Below, one piece after another: positions 30,929-43,587 of a DNA stretch of 64,000 bases. The stretch covers positions 44,192,667 through 44,256,666 of the forward strand of contig NC_092644.1 in NCBI RefSeq assembly GCF_039555335.1, read 5' to 3'. A model generated the notes under the pieces. The model was given only the letters and a program-made list of their open reading frames with translations. It was not told the DNA's origin and ran no database searches. How positions within the stretch are numbered: position 1 is the first letter of the stretch; each line of letters begins with the position of its first letter. A program made the position numbers and the translations under genes. This stretch comes from Amphiura filiformis (Eukaryota > Echinodermata > Ophiuroidea > Amphilepidida > Amphiuridae).

Positions 30929-33900
30929 CATCAGCATCGCCATGGAAACAACGCATTAATCGCTGTGCCTTAACCGGTGTGTACATTCCATCCTTACGAA
31001 GTGTCCAAATTTAATTGGTATCCAACAACTCCAGAGAGAAAATGGTATATGGATAACCAAAATGATGATATGACCTATTGTATATTAGATATATTAATCC
31101 AATATTATCATCAGTGCTCAGCTCGGAGTGTAAACTGTAAGCTGTGATCCAGTGTCTATATTAGACGTAAAGAATGCAACTTGATTCTGTCACTGAAGTG
31201 CTTAAGAAGCTTACAGTTCCTCCCACATGTACCATAAGCCTGTTGTTGGATCACACATGTCTCAAAAATTGGACCAAGGAAGAAAGGAGTAAATCCTGTT
31301 TATAGTTGACCTTTGGCTTTTGCTGGGTCAAAGGTTCAAAGGTCAACTAGTGTCTATGACTGATACGCGAGGGAGGTCACATTTGCATGTTGTGAAGGAT
31401 CTTGCTGTACTGTAACATGCATTGAGTTGCCAGAATAAGGTGACTGGATATTGTGGTTTTGAGTGGTCAACTCATCATTTCCATGAACTTTGAACTGAGG
31501 TCAGCTTTGTATCTTTGACATTATGGTGTGGGTCATTGAACTTTCTTTTGAAGGTGGTGGTCTTAGAACTACAAAATGAAGATCAAGCGTCTGATCAGCT
31601 GTAATAGAGATTTTTTAAAAGGCTAAGTATGTTTTTGAATTACATAGAAAAGTATTTTATGCCTAGTTTGAATTAATTTATTTTTATGTAAGCATACAAG
31701 CTATTGAGAGTCATCCTTGAAATATGTGAAATATAGAACTTTGTGTTTTGGACTTGCTAGGTTCAATTCAGTTGTTCAAATATTTGCTACATCATTATGT
31801 CTGTGCATGGGCATGATGGGTATTATTGTTTCCTAATGAAGCAAAACAAAATCATGTCCACAGAGTGAAACTAGCTAAATTGAGAATTTTCTAGAAACCA
31901 TACATACATTATAAAGTTGACCCTCATTTTGCATCTTGAACTTTTATTGGTGTGAGGTTGGCAGGTAAAATACTGAATTCCTTCCAGTTTATCTTACATG
32001 GTGGTATGGAATTGCTTACTGATGAAGAACTACCAGTACCTAATACTAGCAATCTGGTTAAAATTGTGAAAGTTTTCAAGTCCATGTCAGGTTTTGCTTA
32101 CCAATCTCAATTCAAATACAGCGTAGAAGATTATTTACTATGTAAAAAAAAGCTGTGTTTTGTGAAAAAAACTCACTGTGTGAATATGTTTTAATTCATG
32201 TGCATTCGATGCTTTTTGTGTAGAGTAAACAACTTTACTGACCATCTACCCTTGCCAAAAGAGATGTATTATCATGTAAATTGCTTAATGTCCACTAACA
32301 TTATTAGTAGTGAAGCGTACACAAATGTCCAAGTAATCATTTTTTCAGTGTTTCTCTTGTGTGTCTTGTAATCAACTTCTGTATCTTTAGAAAACTTGGT
32401 AAATTTAATTTACTTTAATGATAATAATAGTGTAGATTTATCGAAAATGTCTGAATTTTTGTAACATTTTGTGTAGATTATGATAACAATAACCGCTGTA
32501 TACCTATTGGCAGTATAAAGATAGGAACTTTGGGGCATCTCCAGATTCTTCCATCCAAGAATGGGTCCAAAATTATATCTACATTGTATATATGTGTGTT
32601 CTCATGATACGAAAAAAGAGTATAATTATTTTGAAATCATGAAAGGTATCTTTTCGTATTCAATACCATGACGATTTTGGAATAACATTAATTTAAAATG
32701 CATGATTATACACAATAAAATGTTGGAATTAAAAAGATCAAGAAATTTCAAGTCTAATTTAGAGTCGTTATACAATGTACATTGTATATACATACACTTG
32801 AGAGAGATTGAATGTGCTCAATTTCTTAAGCAGCAGAATTAGTTATTGATTACCAAAGAGGGTTCACAGACATTTATTCTCAGCTTGGTTTACATTTGTA
32901 CTCGTGTGAAATTGTGCATCCCACCAATTTGTTTTCTCTGATTTTGGAAACTCTTTTTAAGATGAACGTATAATTGAATATTATACACCAATTGTTTTTT
33001 GTTTTGTTTTTTAAGGTGGTGGCAAAACCCTGTTATATGGGTCCGACCGACCCAGCTTTTTGTGTTTTGGGGTGTTTTTAGCTGTATGCAAGTATAAACA
33101 GTCGTTTTTTGACCGAGATGGATTGATATTGACTGAAATCAACCTTTATGTGTAATTTGGAAGTAATTTTCACTTGTTATGATTACAGAAGGGTGCTAGT
33201 AATTATTGTGCAACTTCAGCTTTTTAGGGCCTTTTTTATTGTAGACTATCTACTTAGTCACTGTCATCTGTAATAGTTGGGAGTACGACTAGACTCAACT
33301 TTTTGTGCAACATTTCAATTACCATCAATTTTCAGGAAAGTTGATATTACATGATTGTCATCAGGTTTGGGTTTTTTTTTCCACCTTGTTAAGTGTACAA
33401 CAGTAAAGCTGGATTGGTGTGGAAAATGTGAAAGAAATATATGTGACCCATCTAATGAGGTAGAATCAAAGAGTCCCGACTCTGGCTTGTTTGTGTGTCA
33501 CTCATGGAGGCCACTTATCCAGGGTCAGAATTTTGTTTCACTGTGCGAGAATCAATCTTTATTCTTGCAGAATAAATTAGTGTGCCCTGAATCATTTGAT
33601 TCTTGCAAATCAACTTCTGTGTAAACAACAAAAGTTTGCAATAATCAACTTTGATTTATGCAAATCTGTTTACGAGAATAGATTCTCGCCGAAATTCTGA
33701 CCCTGCTTATCTGGATTATTTTGCTATGCGCACAGCAAACTTCAGTTCAAAGTGTGTGGTTGTTTATTTGTGTTCTGCGTGTAACACGTCGTGCCAAAAT
33801 GCACGCTCAAACTTAACGACACAAATTATCGCTGGATTTCAGGCTCTTGCCGACAAATGCCGGAGGTATATTAAGTGGCTCCATGAGTGACAAACTAAGG

Positions 33901-34553
33901 TGGTGGAGTCGGTAATCTTTGAGTATGGTATCTTTGGACCCATCGCATCAAAACCATGCAGTTGTCTCTAAAAATTAACTTCCAGATTTCTTAACCAAGT
34001 AGGGGCTTTTTATTTGCCCCTTGATGTTGATGTAAAAAATTGATTTTTTTAACTTAGTGCAAATTCCTTATTGCTTTATTTTTTTACACATTTTCATTAT
34101 TATATTTAAATTTTAAGCTTCCGACAGGCGACAACTGCTGTGGTGCGATTTTGATGCGATGAGTTACCTAGGTATTGAAAAATCTTGCAGTTATTTATGT
34201 GCTTGGAATTTGATTTAACTTGCAAAACATGCTATACATTTTAGACACTCTATTTGGGCTATTTTGGAAGTGTGTGTCCTTATCAGTTCACAAGATGAAT
34301 AAAAATTTAAACATTGTATTAATCCGTAAAATTTATTTTGTTGTCAAGAAATGTTTCACCTTCAATTTTGTACCATTTTAAACAGATTTGCTTTGTGTTA
34401 ATAAGTGTAATTATGATGGGTCAAACAGAACAAGTTTCTGAAATCATTTTAAGTGCCATGGTTCAGATCCAGAATGATTGGGTAAAAATGCTTACAGTAA
34501 TGTCAAAATGTGTAATAGTCTTGGGTATTGAACCGAAGGCCTATAGATAATAA
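30929..34553 (+). other. 3' UTR and downstream flank of the LYRIC-like gene; foldback at 33511-33716
   Basis: No other gene is visible. AATAAA occurs at 32714 and near 34299 and could serve as poly(A) signals, so the UTR length is undetermined. A foldback with TATCCAGGGTCAGAATTT / AAATTCTGACCCTGCTTATC arms lies at 33511-33716. The 80- to 89-codon frames here show no domain. Confidence 0.4.
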
Positions 34554-34628
34554 TGACTCGTTAGCTCAGTTGGTAGAGCATCGGTCCGGTGATCCAAAGG
34601 TCCCAGTTTCTAATCCGGGATGGTCAGT
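34554..34628 (+). repeat. tRNA-Thr-like SINE head or tRNA pseudogene
   Basis: It has a good A box (TTAGCTCAGTTGGTAGAGCA) and an anticodon-loop-like CCGGTGA (would be GGT, Thr). The B-box region AGTTTCTAATCC carries an extra base, the T arm is damaged and the acceptor stem pairs poorly. It is therefore a decayed tRNA-derived sequence, not a working tRNA gene. Confidence 0.6.
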
Positions 34629-37600
34629 GAAATTTTTTCACTGTCATTAATGTGTATGTGGAGACTTGTGTTTAAAGCCTTTGTCATGTGTAATAATAGT
34701 CTTGTTTATGTTCAATTCATTTCTCCAAATCACATGTCAGATGTTAACAGTAGGTTGCACATATAGTAACTTTTTAACCAAAATAGGGTGTGGAAAAACA
34801 AAACATGCTTAATTAATCAACAGAAACTACATTTCCCCCAAAATTGAATGGAGTGGTGTTTTTGCATCTTGACTGAAATGTAACACAGAATGCCAGACTT
34901 GAATGGATATGATTATCTGGTATAAGAGTTGACCTGCAATTTGTTTGATTGTGTTATAATTTATCAACTTTCACCATGCTCTTGCTTGTGTTGTATTGTT
35001 ACATGTAAATATGCAAGAACCATTGAAATTACAGAAAGTATTATAAAAACTGGTAACTATATTGGGGCAATGGTATTGTAAATGCAAAGAAACATAACAT
35101 ATAAATCATACATGAATGGTCATGAATTCTGCACGAAGAGAACAATAGATATTTTGTTGTGAAATTCCTAGAAAGAATTTTGTAGTTAATTTATCCCAAA
35201 AATAACTCTAGCAGCAGCATTTATACTTCATTGACAGTGGCAAGTGATGTCTGCTCAAAATATCAACAATTGATAGGTAATAACACAGTTTACAGATGAA
35301 AAAGTTATGTAGCAGAATGACTATATTTCCTCTAAAGTATTGTTTTATTGCTCACAAAACTTTCTCAATCTCAAATTTAGGGAATTTACAACTCGTTTTT
35401 TGTCATCAACATACAAATTTATGAAAGTGCCAAATTTTGAGATAAGAAGTTTTAATTGATTTCACAAACATATATAGCAAATCATACCGTGTTATTTCTG
35501 TATGGTACGTACATGTATGTGTACAAGTATTCATGCAGAAGTGTGTTGGTAATGTACAAATGGGTCATTAATTTATCATATACATTGAATAGAGGGGGCA
35601 GGGGAGTACTTATTTAAAAAGTGTCAAATAAGGGATTAAATCAAAACTCGACTGCTGGTTCCGTCCGGTTACCATTGTTTAGAACAATAGAAACCGGACG
35701 GAACTGGCATTCAACTGCCGCTCGAGTTTTGATTTTTCATCCTTAACAATGTAAAGTGTGCCAGGTACTGAACCAAGTACAAATGTATCAAAGTATTATG
35801 ATTGGTCATTCATTGTGTTCGGTATAGTTACTTTGGACGGGGTTAGTTTTTCCCACATGGACACGGTGCCTGGACAAGTTATGTGAACATGTGACATCAA
35901 TATAATGTGCTCCAACCGCAAGGAACTCAACGTTACGCTTTTTCCCCCCAAGATTTGCCTGTCGGACTGAAGTACAGTATATTTTGTACTCTTGAAAGTT
36001 AACTGCATTGATTGACATTATAATGTTGTCACACATTTATGTACCAAGTCCACTTGCAGTAAACAAACCCCGTCAATAATGTTCCAAGTAGCAGAGGTAA
36101 GCATCATGGCTTATTGCAGAATGAACATTTCACTGCGAAAAAATCAGTCACAGCGCCCTCTGTTGATCGCTACTCATGCTTAACAAATCACCTGAAACAC
36201 TTCACATGTTAGATGGATACGGTTTACATTAAGCTGTTATTCATCTCTCTGCCAAATTCATAATGACATAATATGTTGTCATAGGTGGGCCCCAGTCAGT
36301 TACATGTATGGAATTTGACAACAAACAGAAAATGGCTGATGTCCCAAAAGCTCAGCAATCCCTTTCACTATTGGATGATACACAATTCATGCCTGCAGAA
36401 GTTATATAAAAATATATATAATTATGTTCTTGTTGGACAGATTATCATAATACCGTACCTGAGAATTCCATGTACAAGCGTAATTTTTTTTTGACGATAA
36501 AGACAAAAGGCAGCTAGACACCCTCTACAAAAACATACAATAGATTAGTGAATCATTAGTCTTACAATAATACATGTTTGTACAGCCACCTGTATCAGTA
36601 ATATAGTTTTGGAGAGTGTCTGCCTTTTGTCTCTTTCATCAAAAATACCCTCATCTAGAGGCATATATATATATATGCTTGTAGATGGAATTCTGTGGTA
36701 TGTTACACAAAAACAGTAGTGCTACCTCATCAGTTTCAGACTGTGTTCAGACTCGATCAGAAGTCTCAAAGTCAAGTACAAATAAGGGGGGCTTTTAACT
36801 GTTTGTGTGAAATAAGGATTGCTTGCTTGCTACAGAAACCATGTTGGAAGAAAATTCAGTAGATATGCAAATAAGTACTCAATATGACTAACTTGGCACT
36901 TTATGATGTACATGTATCCTTGCAAGAATTTGAACGTGTCAATATGTTCAAAGTTATTATTCGTTTGGAATCGAATTGGAATTAATTTTATTTGCTTTGA
37001 TTTGAATCCTGAATATATATATAAGAAAAAATATGAATTTGATATTTTCAAATATGAATATGATATATTTTAATGTCAACAAAATATGTGTGTTCCACAG
37101 CTATACCTTTAAAGTATTTTGAGTCATTCCAGTAGAATTATTATGTACAACATGATAGAGTTAGACATAAATGCAGGCACTAGGATTAAAATAGGAAGTG
37201 TTTTACAAAAAAATATAAATTGCTTTTTGTGCTGATGAGCTCTGAACATGCTCATTTAAATATCATAATGGTTTGAGAAAGAATTATATCCTAGTAAGTT
37301 TGACATGAGAGATTACCATTAGACTTTAAAATAATGTGGCAATATCATTTGAGCATATCCAATGTACAAATGATTTTGCATGTTCCTGTGATCTCTATTA
37401 TAGTCTCATTCAATAACGTTGTAAAAAAGGGCGAGAGGACAGGACTTGGAAGATATTCAATTTGGATCTCTAAATTTACTGAAATGCTGGTCCTAAGGAT
37501 CAAAATGAATTAATACCTTGCTTGAAATTACAATATCAAAATCAAAATTAACTACTATGAACTGCTTATGAGAGAGCTTCCTTTTTGAAAGTATTCCAGT

Positions 37601-38448
37601 AAAGTCATGAAATGTACTTTTCTTTCAATAAAACAAGGTCATCTTGGGAGCTTGATAATGTCAGAGTATATGTGTAAACAGTGTGTTGAACTCACAAAAT
37701 AATGTTGGACAAATGTGCTTGGAGATGTAAATGATATCAAGTGTTGAAATATTCTGACACAATGATGGCTGTGCTAGTGTATTCATATAACAATATCAGG
37801 TTCCAAGCTGGTTGTGTTTTTGTAAAATTGTGACATGATCTGGTCCATGGGGGGCCAAAGGCGGCAAATTTGAAATTGAGATAAAGGCAAAAATATGGAG
37901 TAAAAAACAAAACAATACATTAAGAAAATAGAAAACTTGAGAACTTTAGAACCAGGTATGCTAGACATTTGGTGTTTTCAGTATATTGATAGCCCAGTGT
38001 TTAAATAAGGTAATAATTATAGGAAGTCAATTTTCAAAAATGCCTGTTTTGGCCCCCATGTAGCAGACCGTGTCACAATTCGCCTCAACATTATTTTGTT
38101 ACATCAGCACCTTCTCAAATAGGCAGTTGTACAAAACAGATGTAACAAAGCCATATTAGGTTCATGACATATGAAAAGTTATCTTGTAGCTCAAAAGATA
38201 AAAACATCCCACATTGCATTGTGTCCAGCATGAAATTCATCAGTCACCAGTACCTTAAAAGTAGTCATTTTTGTCCATTTAAATTTTTTTTAATTATTGA
38301 TTTTGAACGACTTCACTTGAGTGTGTAAGATTTACTGTTATTCATAAATACCGGACATAACAAATATATGGGGCTTACAGCAGTGCATTATGGGATGCTA
38401 GGATATCTTCACTTTTTGAGTTGACTCTGGGGTGTGTTGCCAATTTGG
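34629..38448. other. Gene-poor flank with two small foldbacks
   Basis: No coding region is seen. A 107-bp hairpin lies at 35634-35740, with arms AAATCAAAACTCGACTGC.. / ..CTCGAGTTTTGATTT and a GTTCCGTCCGGTT / AACCGGACGGAAC stem. A 150-bp foldback lies at 36493-36641, with arms GATAAAGACAAAAGGCAG / CTGCCTTTTGTCTCTTTCATC. The rest is AT-rich and featureless. Confidence 0.6.
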
Positions 38449-38588
38449 GATATCGACTGCTCAGTGCCAAAAGTGGGTAAGTGTAATAGCTGCCCTGTGA
38501 ACATTTGGCAATTTATACACAGTATTTTGTTTATCTGCATGTGGCAGCTGTTGCACTTTACCACTTCTGGCACTGAGCAGTCGATATA
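38449..38588. repeat. 140-bp foldback element
   Basis: The arms ATATCGACTGCTCAGTGCCA and TGGCACTGAGCAGTCGATAT are exact inverts, continuing imperfectly through AAGTGGGTAAGTG / CACTTTACCACTT to GCTGCC / GGCAGC. Loop of about 50 bp. Confidence 0.85.
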
Positions 38589-38891
38589 TGTATTTTCAGT
38601 ATTCTGCAACGTGTAACTTGAAAAGAAACCTTGCAAAAACTGTATATAAAAATATAGGCCCTGATGATGTATTCATTAAAGTATAGGACAAGAATCACTT
38701 TGTCCAGAAAAAAAATATTTTGTTGATTTGTCTCATTTAATTTGTGTCTCATGTTGTTTTAAAAGGAAGAAGATCTACAGGTTGGCATCCTCAAGATCTG
38801 TTTTACTACTGCTTATAGTCCTACAAAGAGAAACACCCCTGGGTTCCTATGAGAGTGGGGGCGAAATAATGAACCAATTGAGTGGAATTGA

Positions 38892-39695
38892 CAGAAACAG
38901 CCTGTAGAATATCTTAACTTTGGTTCACACCACCCCTTGCAACATAAGTTGGGTGTTGTCAGGACTTTGACCCACAGAGCCAACACGATCATTACCCGCG
39001 ACGAAGACATACAACATGAGTTGAACCACATCAAACAGTGTCTCCACCAGTGTGGTTATGAGCCATGGGTTTTCGCTGTCAGTGATAACAAAGAAAAGGA
39101 CAAACAGAAAGCTAAGTATCAAAACAGACCACCGGCCAAAGGTAGTGTGGTGATCCCCTACATACAGGGGGTCTCCGAGACTGTTGCTCGCCTATTCCAA
39201 GCCAAGGGCATTCGCACACACTACAAGCCGGTTAACTCCGTTCGTCAGAACCTCGTCGCTCCCAAGGACAAGACAGCAACTGAGCAACGCCCGAACTGTT
39301 TATCACATTTCATGTGAAAATTGCCCGCTGCATATGTGGGTGAATCTGAACGCACGCTTAGCACTAGGCTGACGGAACATAAACGCAAGAGCAATGCCTC
39401 CTCGCCGGTCGCTCAACACGCTCAAGCCGCTAAACACACCATCGCGTGGAAGGACGTGAAAGTGCTCGATCAGGATTCCAACTGGTTTAATCGTGGTGTA
39501 AGGAAGCCATCAACATCAGACGCCACCCCAGTTCACTCAACAAGGACAAAGGCCGCCACCAGCTACCTCCGGTCTATGAACCTGTTCTGTCACATGACAT
39601 CGCCAGCCCGTCATGTGACATCCCAGATCAATAACTCAATCACCATCAGTTTGAAAAAGACACAGAGTCGTCGTGTCGAAAGCTCACGTAAGTGA
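38892..39695 (+). pseudogene. Penelope-like retroelement C-terminus (RT end plus GIY-YIG endonuclease), frameshifted
   Basis: The frame reads EYLNFGSHHPLQHKLGVVRT, then a linker with HIKQCLHQCGY, then VVIPYIQGVSETVARLF and VRQNLVAPKDKT. These are typical of the segment between reverse transcriptase and GIY-YIG endonuclease in Penelope-like elements. The endonuclease starts YHISCENCP in another frame (about 39299) and goes on as AAYVGESERTLSTRLTEHKR in a third (about 39324), so at least two frameshifts are present. It ends at TGA 39693-39695. The RT core is missing upstream, consistent with 5' truncation. Confidence 0.8.
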
Positions 39696-39739
39696 ACAAT
39701 TTTAGTTGTGTGTATAGGTTTAAACTCTACCAATAGCCT

Positions 39740-40495
39740 GTAGAATGTTCTTCAAGATGGAGAAGAAGTTCAGCAGATTCAAACAATGGTGCTACCTGTT
39801 CATTTTGTGGGAAGTTGGGCTTCAGGAATGTTATACTCCATTATGCTAAACCTAACTGGAAGAAGCTCATTGCAGCCAAATCCTGTAGGGGTAGGGTGTC
39901 AGATGAGCCAGTCTACAAACCCAACAAATAAGGTTGGAGGCCAGGATGGTTATCACAGTGCCTCTTCACCGCAAGAAAAAAGTAGAAATGGAGCACATTC
40001 CAAGTGCAGTAACATTGAAGTGGCAGAACTTGTATTAATTTACCAAATCCATCTGACAAAACCTGGAAGCTATAGATGAATTACAATATGGAGAGCTCCT
40101 CACAGAAGTAGGGGTAAATCTAGAAAATCATGTCTACAAGAGACTGTGAAATCTCAAAGTGTCACCATCACAGAAAATGGAGGCGCCTAAAGAAGATTTC
40201 CAAAGAAATGGACTCTTATTTCAGAAGAGAAGAAACAGGATCTCCTGGTACTAACAAGATGCCCTCATTGTTGGCAGGAAGTGTCCCAAAACTGCACAGA
40301 TCCTTTATGACGTGATCAGCAACATTTGAAGAACTGCTGTTGTGCCTTGTAGTTGGAGAGTTGGAGAAACGGTTCTGATCTGCAAGAAGGAAAGCACACA
40401 AGATCCCTCTCTCTTCAGACCAACACTTGTGAAGAATGCCAGTGGAAATATTGGCATGGGAATCCTAGCTCAAAGGTTGATAACATACAGGGTTC
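39740..40495 (+). pseudogene. Decayed retroelement, 5' part (zinc-finger-like and early RT motifs)
   Basis: Broken frames contain TCSFCGKLGFRNVILHYAKP (C-x2-C then H, zinc-finger-like). Further on there is GETVLICKKESTQDPSLFRP followed by ILAQRLITY, resembling the start of the RT domain of R2/NeSL-type elements. Stops and shifts are frequent. The continuation with the YADD motif is at 41913-42330. Confidence 0.5.
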
Positions 40496-41254
40496 AAAAG
40501 AAATAACCCCCTAAAATTACAAAACATATCTTTGCATAACTTGACATGTTAATGATTTGAAAAATTCAAAAATCTGTGAATAGAGAATCGTTTTTCTACC
40601 CTCCCAAGTTGTCCCATTTCCAAAAACAATTTCCTTGGTCAAAAATAGTCAAATTTTCCAAAAATTATGCCTTCAGTACAAGTTGCACTTTTTCACATCC
40701 CATACATAATAATGTACAAAACGTTCTCGATATCAATGTTATGATTGATTGATTATTTTGCCTTTACCTTTCTGTCTCTGATCCCTCAGTCACCCATGCA
40801 AGTACAACCATCATTACGTTCAAAACAATGATTGTGGAAATGAATGTTCACATAAATGAGGTTTTCTTAGTATTTAATCAGCAGTTGTTTCAAAATGATA
40901 AGATTCACTAGGAAGAAGAAATGAGTTCTCCAGGCATACATTTGACCAAAAGAGTAGACGGAAGCATTTTGCATCTTGATCTAAAGCGATGGCGTTCTTA
41001 GATAAAGGCGTAAACAAGCCTCTACTATAAACAAATTTAACTGCAACAGGATCGTTCATAAAAGCATAAAAGTCATTGATCAGCAGAAGTTCTCAAAACA
41101 GATCCAAAACAAGTAAATTAGGTACTCAATAGAAATATTTCCAGAAAAATCAAACACTGATCAACTCTGCAAAAGCTAATCAAGGACATGAAGCGGCAGG
41201 AACACAGGAAAACCCTCACCAGTTTCCTGCAAGCTTGTATTCACCTACTACAAC
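40496..41254. other. Insertion within the decayed retroelement, no gene
   Basis: From CAGGGTTCAAAAGAAATAAC onward the retroelement similarity is lost. Near 41155 the text CACTGATCAACTCTGCAAAA..GACATGAAGCGGCAG..CCCTCACCAG matches 42155-42230, so a piece of the host retroelement is duplicated on both sides of the long-TIR element. Confidence 0.45.
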
Positions 41255-41912
41255 AACTATACTGCGCCAATCCTTACACATGGAAAAATAATAACAGTAA
41301 TAGTAATAGTAACATAGTAAATTTGGTTTTTTTAATAGATGTACTATTTAATCCTGCACATTATGACACCACATTTAATCTAATGTGATCTCAAGAAGTA
41401 AAGTTACAAGCAATTGAATAGACGAAGGTTCAGTTTTAAAAGTGACAAACCGGCCTATAAGGTGCAAAAAGATTCCAACAAGCGAAACAAAGAGACAACA
41501 CAGTTTCTTCAATGAAGCGTTATTTAAAGCAGTTTTTATTTCAGTTTTTGCTTCTCTATACTTTTCATAACTTTCATTTTATTTGTCAGTTCTGTTGTTT
41601 CAATTTTCTTTTCTTCCTTTTGTTTTAAATTAAAGCCAAACACATAAATTAGCCATTCACCACTCTCAAACCAGATGTCTAGTCTGTGGAGTTTTGAATA
41701 GGCCAGTTTGTCACTTTTAAAACTGGACCTTCGTCTAATCAAATGCTTGTAACTTTGTTTTCTGGAAGTCACATTGGATTCAATGTGGTGTCATAATGTA
41801 CAGGATTAGATAGTGTATCTATTAAATAAACAAATTTACCCCAATATTGTTCAGTTTGGAAATTGTGATTATTTTTCCAAGTGTAAGGACACTTTATTGG
41901 CGCAGTATAGTT
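41255..41912. mobile_element. Long-TIR element, family C copy 1 (658 bp)
   Basis: The exact ends AACTATACTGCGCCAA and TTGGCGCAGTATAGTT open two inverted arms of about 200 bp, from the tip through CTTACAC..TGG, AAATTTGG.. and AAAGTTACAAGC to AAAAGTGACAAAC. The central 200 bp is unique and AT-rich, reading CAAAAAGATTCCAACAAGCG.. to ..ATTAGCCATTCACCACTCTC. The relative at 57680-58278 has the same arms but the centre in the opposite orientation. It interrupts a retroelement. No transposase. Confidence 0.85.
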
Positions 41913-42330
41913 CATAGGAGTCAACACCATGTACCAGGAGCTACCAGGGATGGATCTACTGACTGGATGCAGTGCATGATAGGGGATATTCTAAAGGAGT
42001 CCGTTATCATTTATACCCTTCCTGGCAGTGTTCAATTTGTGCTTAGATCGTCTGGATAGAATGAAGGATTTTGGATACCAGCTCAACTCTACCCTTATAA
42101 GCTGCCAAAGCCTACGCTGATGATCTAACCTTAAAGATCCAAAAGGATGGCAAACACTGATCAACTCTGTTTACAAATCAAACCAAAAGCTAAACAAGGA
42201 CATGTAGCCGCAGTAACACAGGGAAGCCCTCACCAGCCTTCAAGTGTCAAAGATGTTGATGAGGAGGATATGCTCATTCATTTATATGCCTGTGCAGCAC
42301 CAGGACCAACCCCTCGCTTCAAATTATAAG
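41913..42330 (+). pseudogene. Decayed retroelement, 3' part with YADD motif
   Basis: Frames give LCLDRLDRMKDFGYQLNST, then KAYADDLTLKIQKDGKH with the catalytic YADD at 42113-42124, after which a stop follows. This is the RT palm that should follow the RT start seen at 40400-40490. Only short fragments remain. Confidence 0.6.
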
Positions 42331-43085
42331 TTTTCATTTCTCTTTTGTTCAGAAACCAAAAATCAGCGGATTAAAAAGAGGGGTACCCCGGGGGTAGAAC
42401 TTGGCTGCAATCATAACATCTAAAGCTAAATTTATACTACATAGCTGAGCAACAGTGATTGGCTTTTACCCAATGAAGTAGAGCGCTATTTGTTGCGTTG
42501 GGAAAATACCAACCGTTTTTCGCTCAGCGATAGAGTAATAAATTCAACTTTAGTGTTGAGAGTTCCATTAAAAGTATATAGCTCATTTATGATTGTGCTG
42601 AGCAAATACATATCCGGTTGTGTTTATATTGAATGTAGACAAATATAAATAGATCGGATATCAATCATACGTGGACGATAACAGGACTGACGTGGCATGT
42701 GTGCTGAAAATATAAGCGTCATAAAAGCTTTTGTTTGTTTGTTTGTTTGTTTGTTTGTTTGTTAGCTTGTTTGTATGAAACATAAACGATGCATAATGAT
42801 GCAGATGATTTGATTATGAATTAGTTTATTGTCCCCGTTAAGGTTACATCGCCATATATGTACCTCAAAAAGTACACTTTCTGTGAGTACGTCCCCAACG
42901 GGGGTGTTTTTGTGACCTGTCATGCAAACCGAGAATGGGATTGGAATTAAATTGTCAGGTTTTATACTTCTATCAGATATACTTCTAATACAAGTGTTCA
43001 AAATCCATATGCCTCCATACGTTAGAGGATCTGGGTCCTCAAAGTGAGTCTGTGAAATGTACGTCCGCAACGCCGGAACTGCCCA
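42331..43085. other. Intergenic DNA with a (GTTT)n microsatellite
   Basis: A run of GTTT tetranucleotides lies at about 42730-42773. No gene. TTTATT at about 42826 would be AATAAA on the minus strand and is a possible poly(A) signal for the TPR gene. Confidence 0.45.
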
Positions 43086-43583
43086 TAGACTTCTAACCAT
43101 TGGTTTGTCTTGGAGTTCTCATTACTAACGCGTAAAGGTTCAACAGATTCTCCATTTTATGATCGGCCCTGTTGTATGTTAGGAAGACCTTGCAAGTTTG
43201 TTGGTTGAGGCCGGTATTGATGGTAGCCTATCTGACATGAGTGAAACAGGTCACTAGATTGACCGAGGAAAACCGGTGGAGGATGATTTCTCTCTGGATT
43301 TATTTGCTGGTTCAGATTATGGACACTATTTTTCGGTTGATTCGTGATGGTACCCAAGATATCTGTTAATTTCTGATTAGGTTTGCTGTTGCATGTTCCA
43401 GAAGAAGTATGAGAGTGTGGCAATCTTCTAGGATTATGAGATTGGTGAACTATTGTTTGAGTCTGGTTTCTATATGGTAATTCATGCTATATAAGCTCTA
43501 TGTTTAGTGGTTGCTTGGTGCAGGTGTTGCCAGTAACAGAAAAGGTTTGGAGAGGCATGTCACATACTTTATCAGAAGGCTTT
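43086..43583 (-). pseudogene. Tandemly duplicated fragment of the TPR gene's last exon
   Basis: The translation LPHSHTSSGTCNSKPNQKLT.. through SVHNLNQQINPERN and QIGYHQYRPQPTNLQ closely matches residues of exon 3 encoded at about 43790-44285. The offset is roughly 700 bp. It is open for 88 codons but has several replacements and an altered end (LQGLPNIQQGRS, then stop). It lies immediately downstream of the functional stop at 43588 and looks like a partial duplication that is now decaying. Confidence 0.85.
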
Positions 43584-43587
43584 AACC

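Noticed and set aside
34554-34628. Functional tRNA-Thr gene
   Set aside because: The A box is good, but the B box carries an extra base, the acceptor stem does not close and the T arm is damaged.
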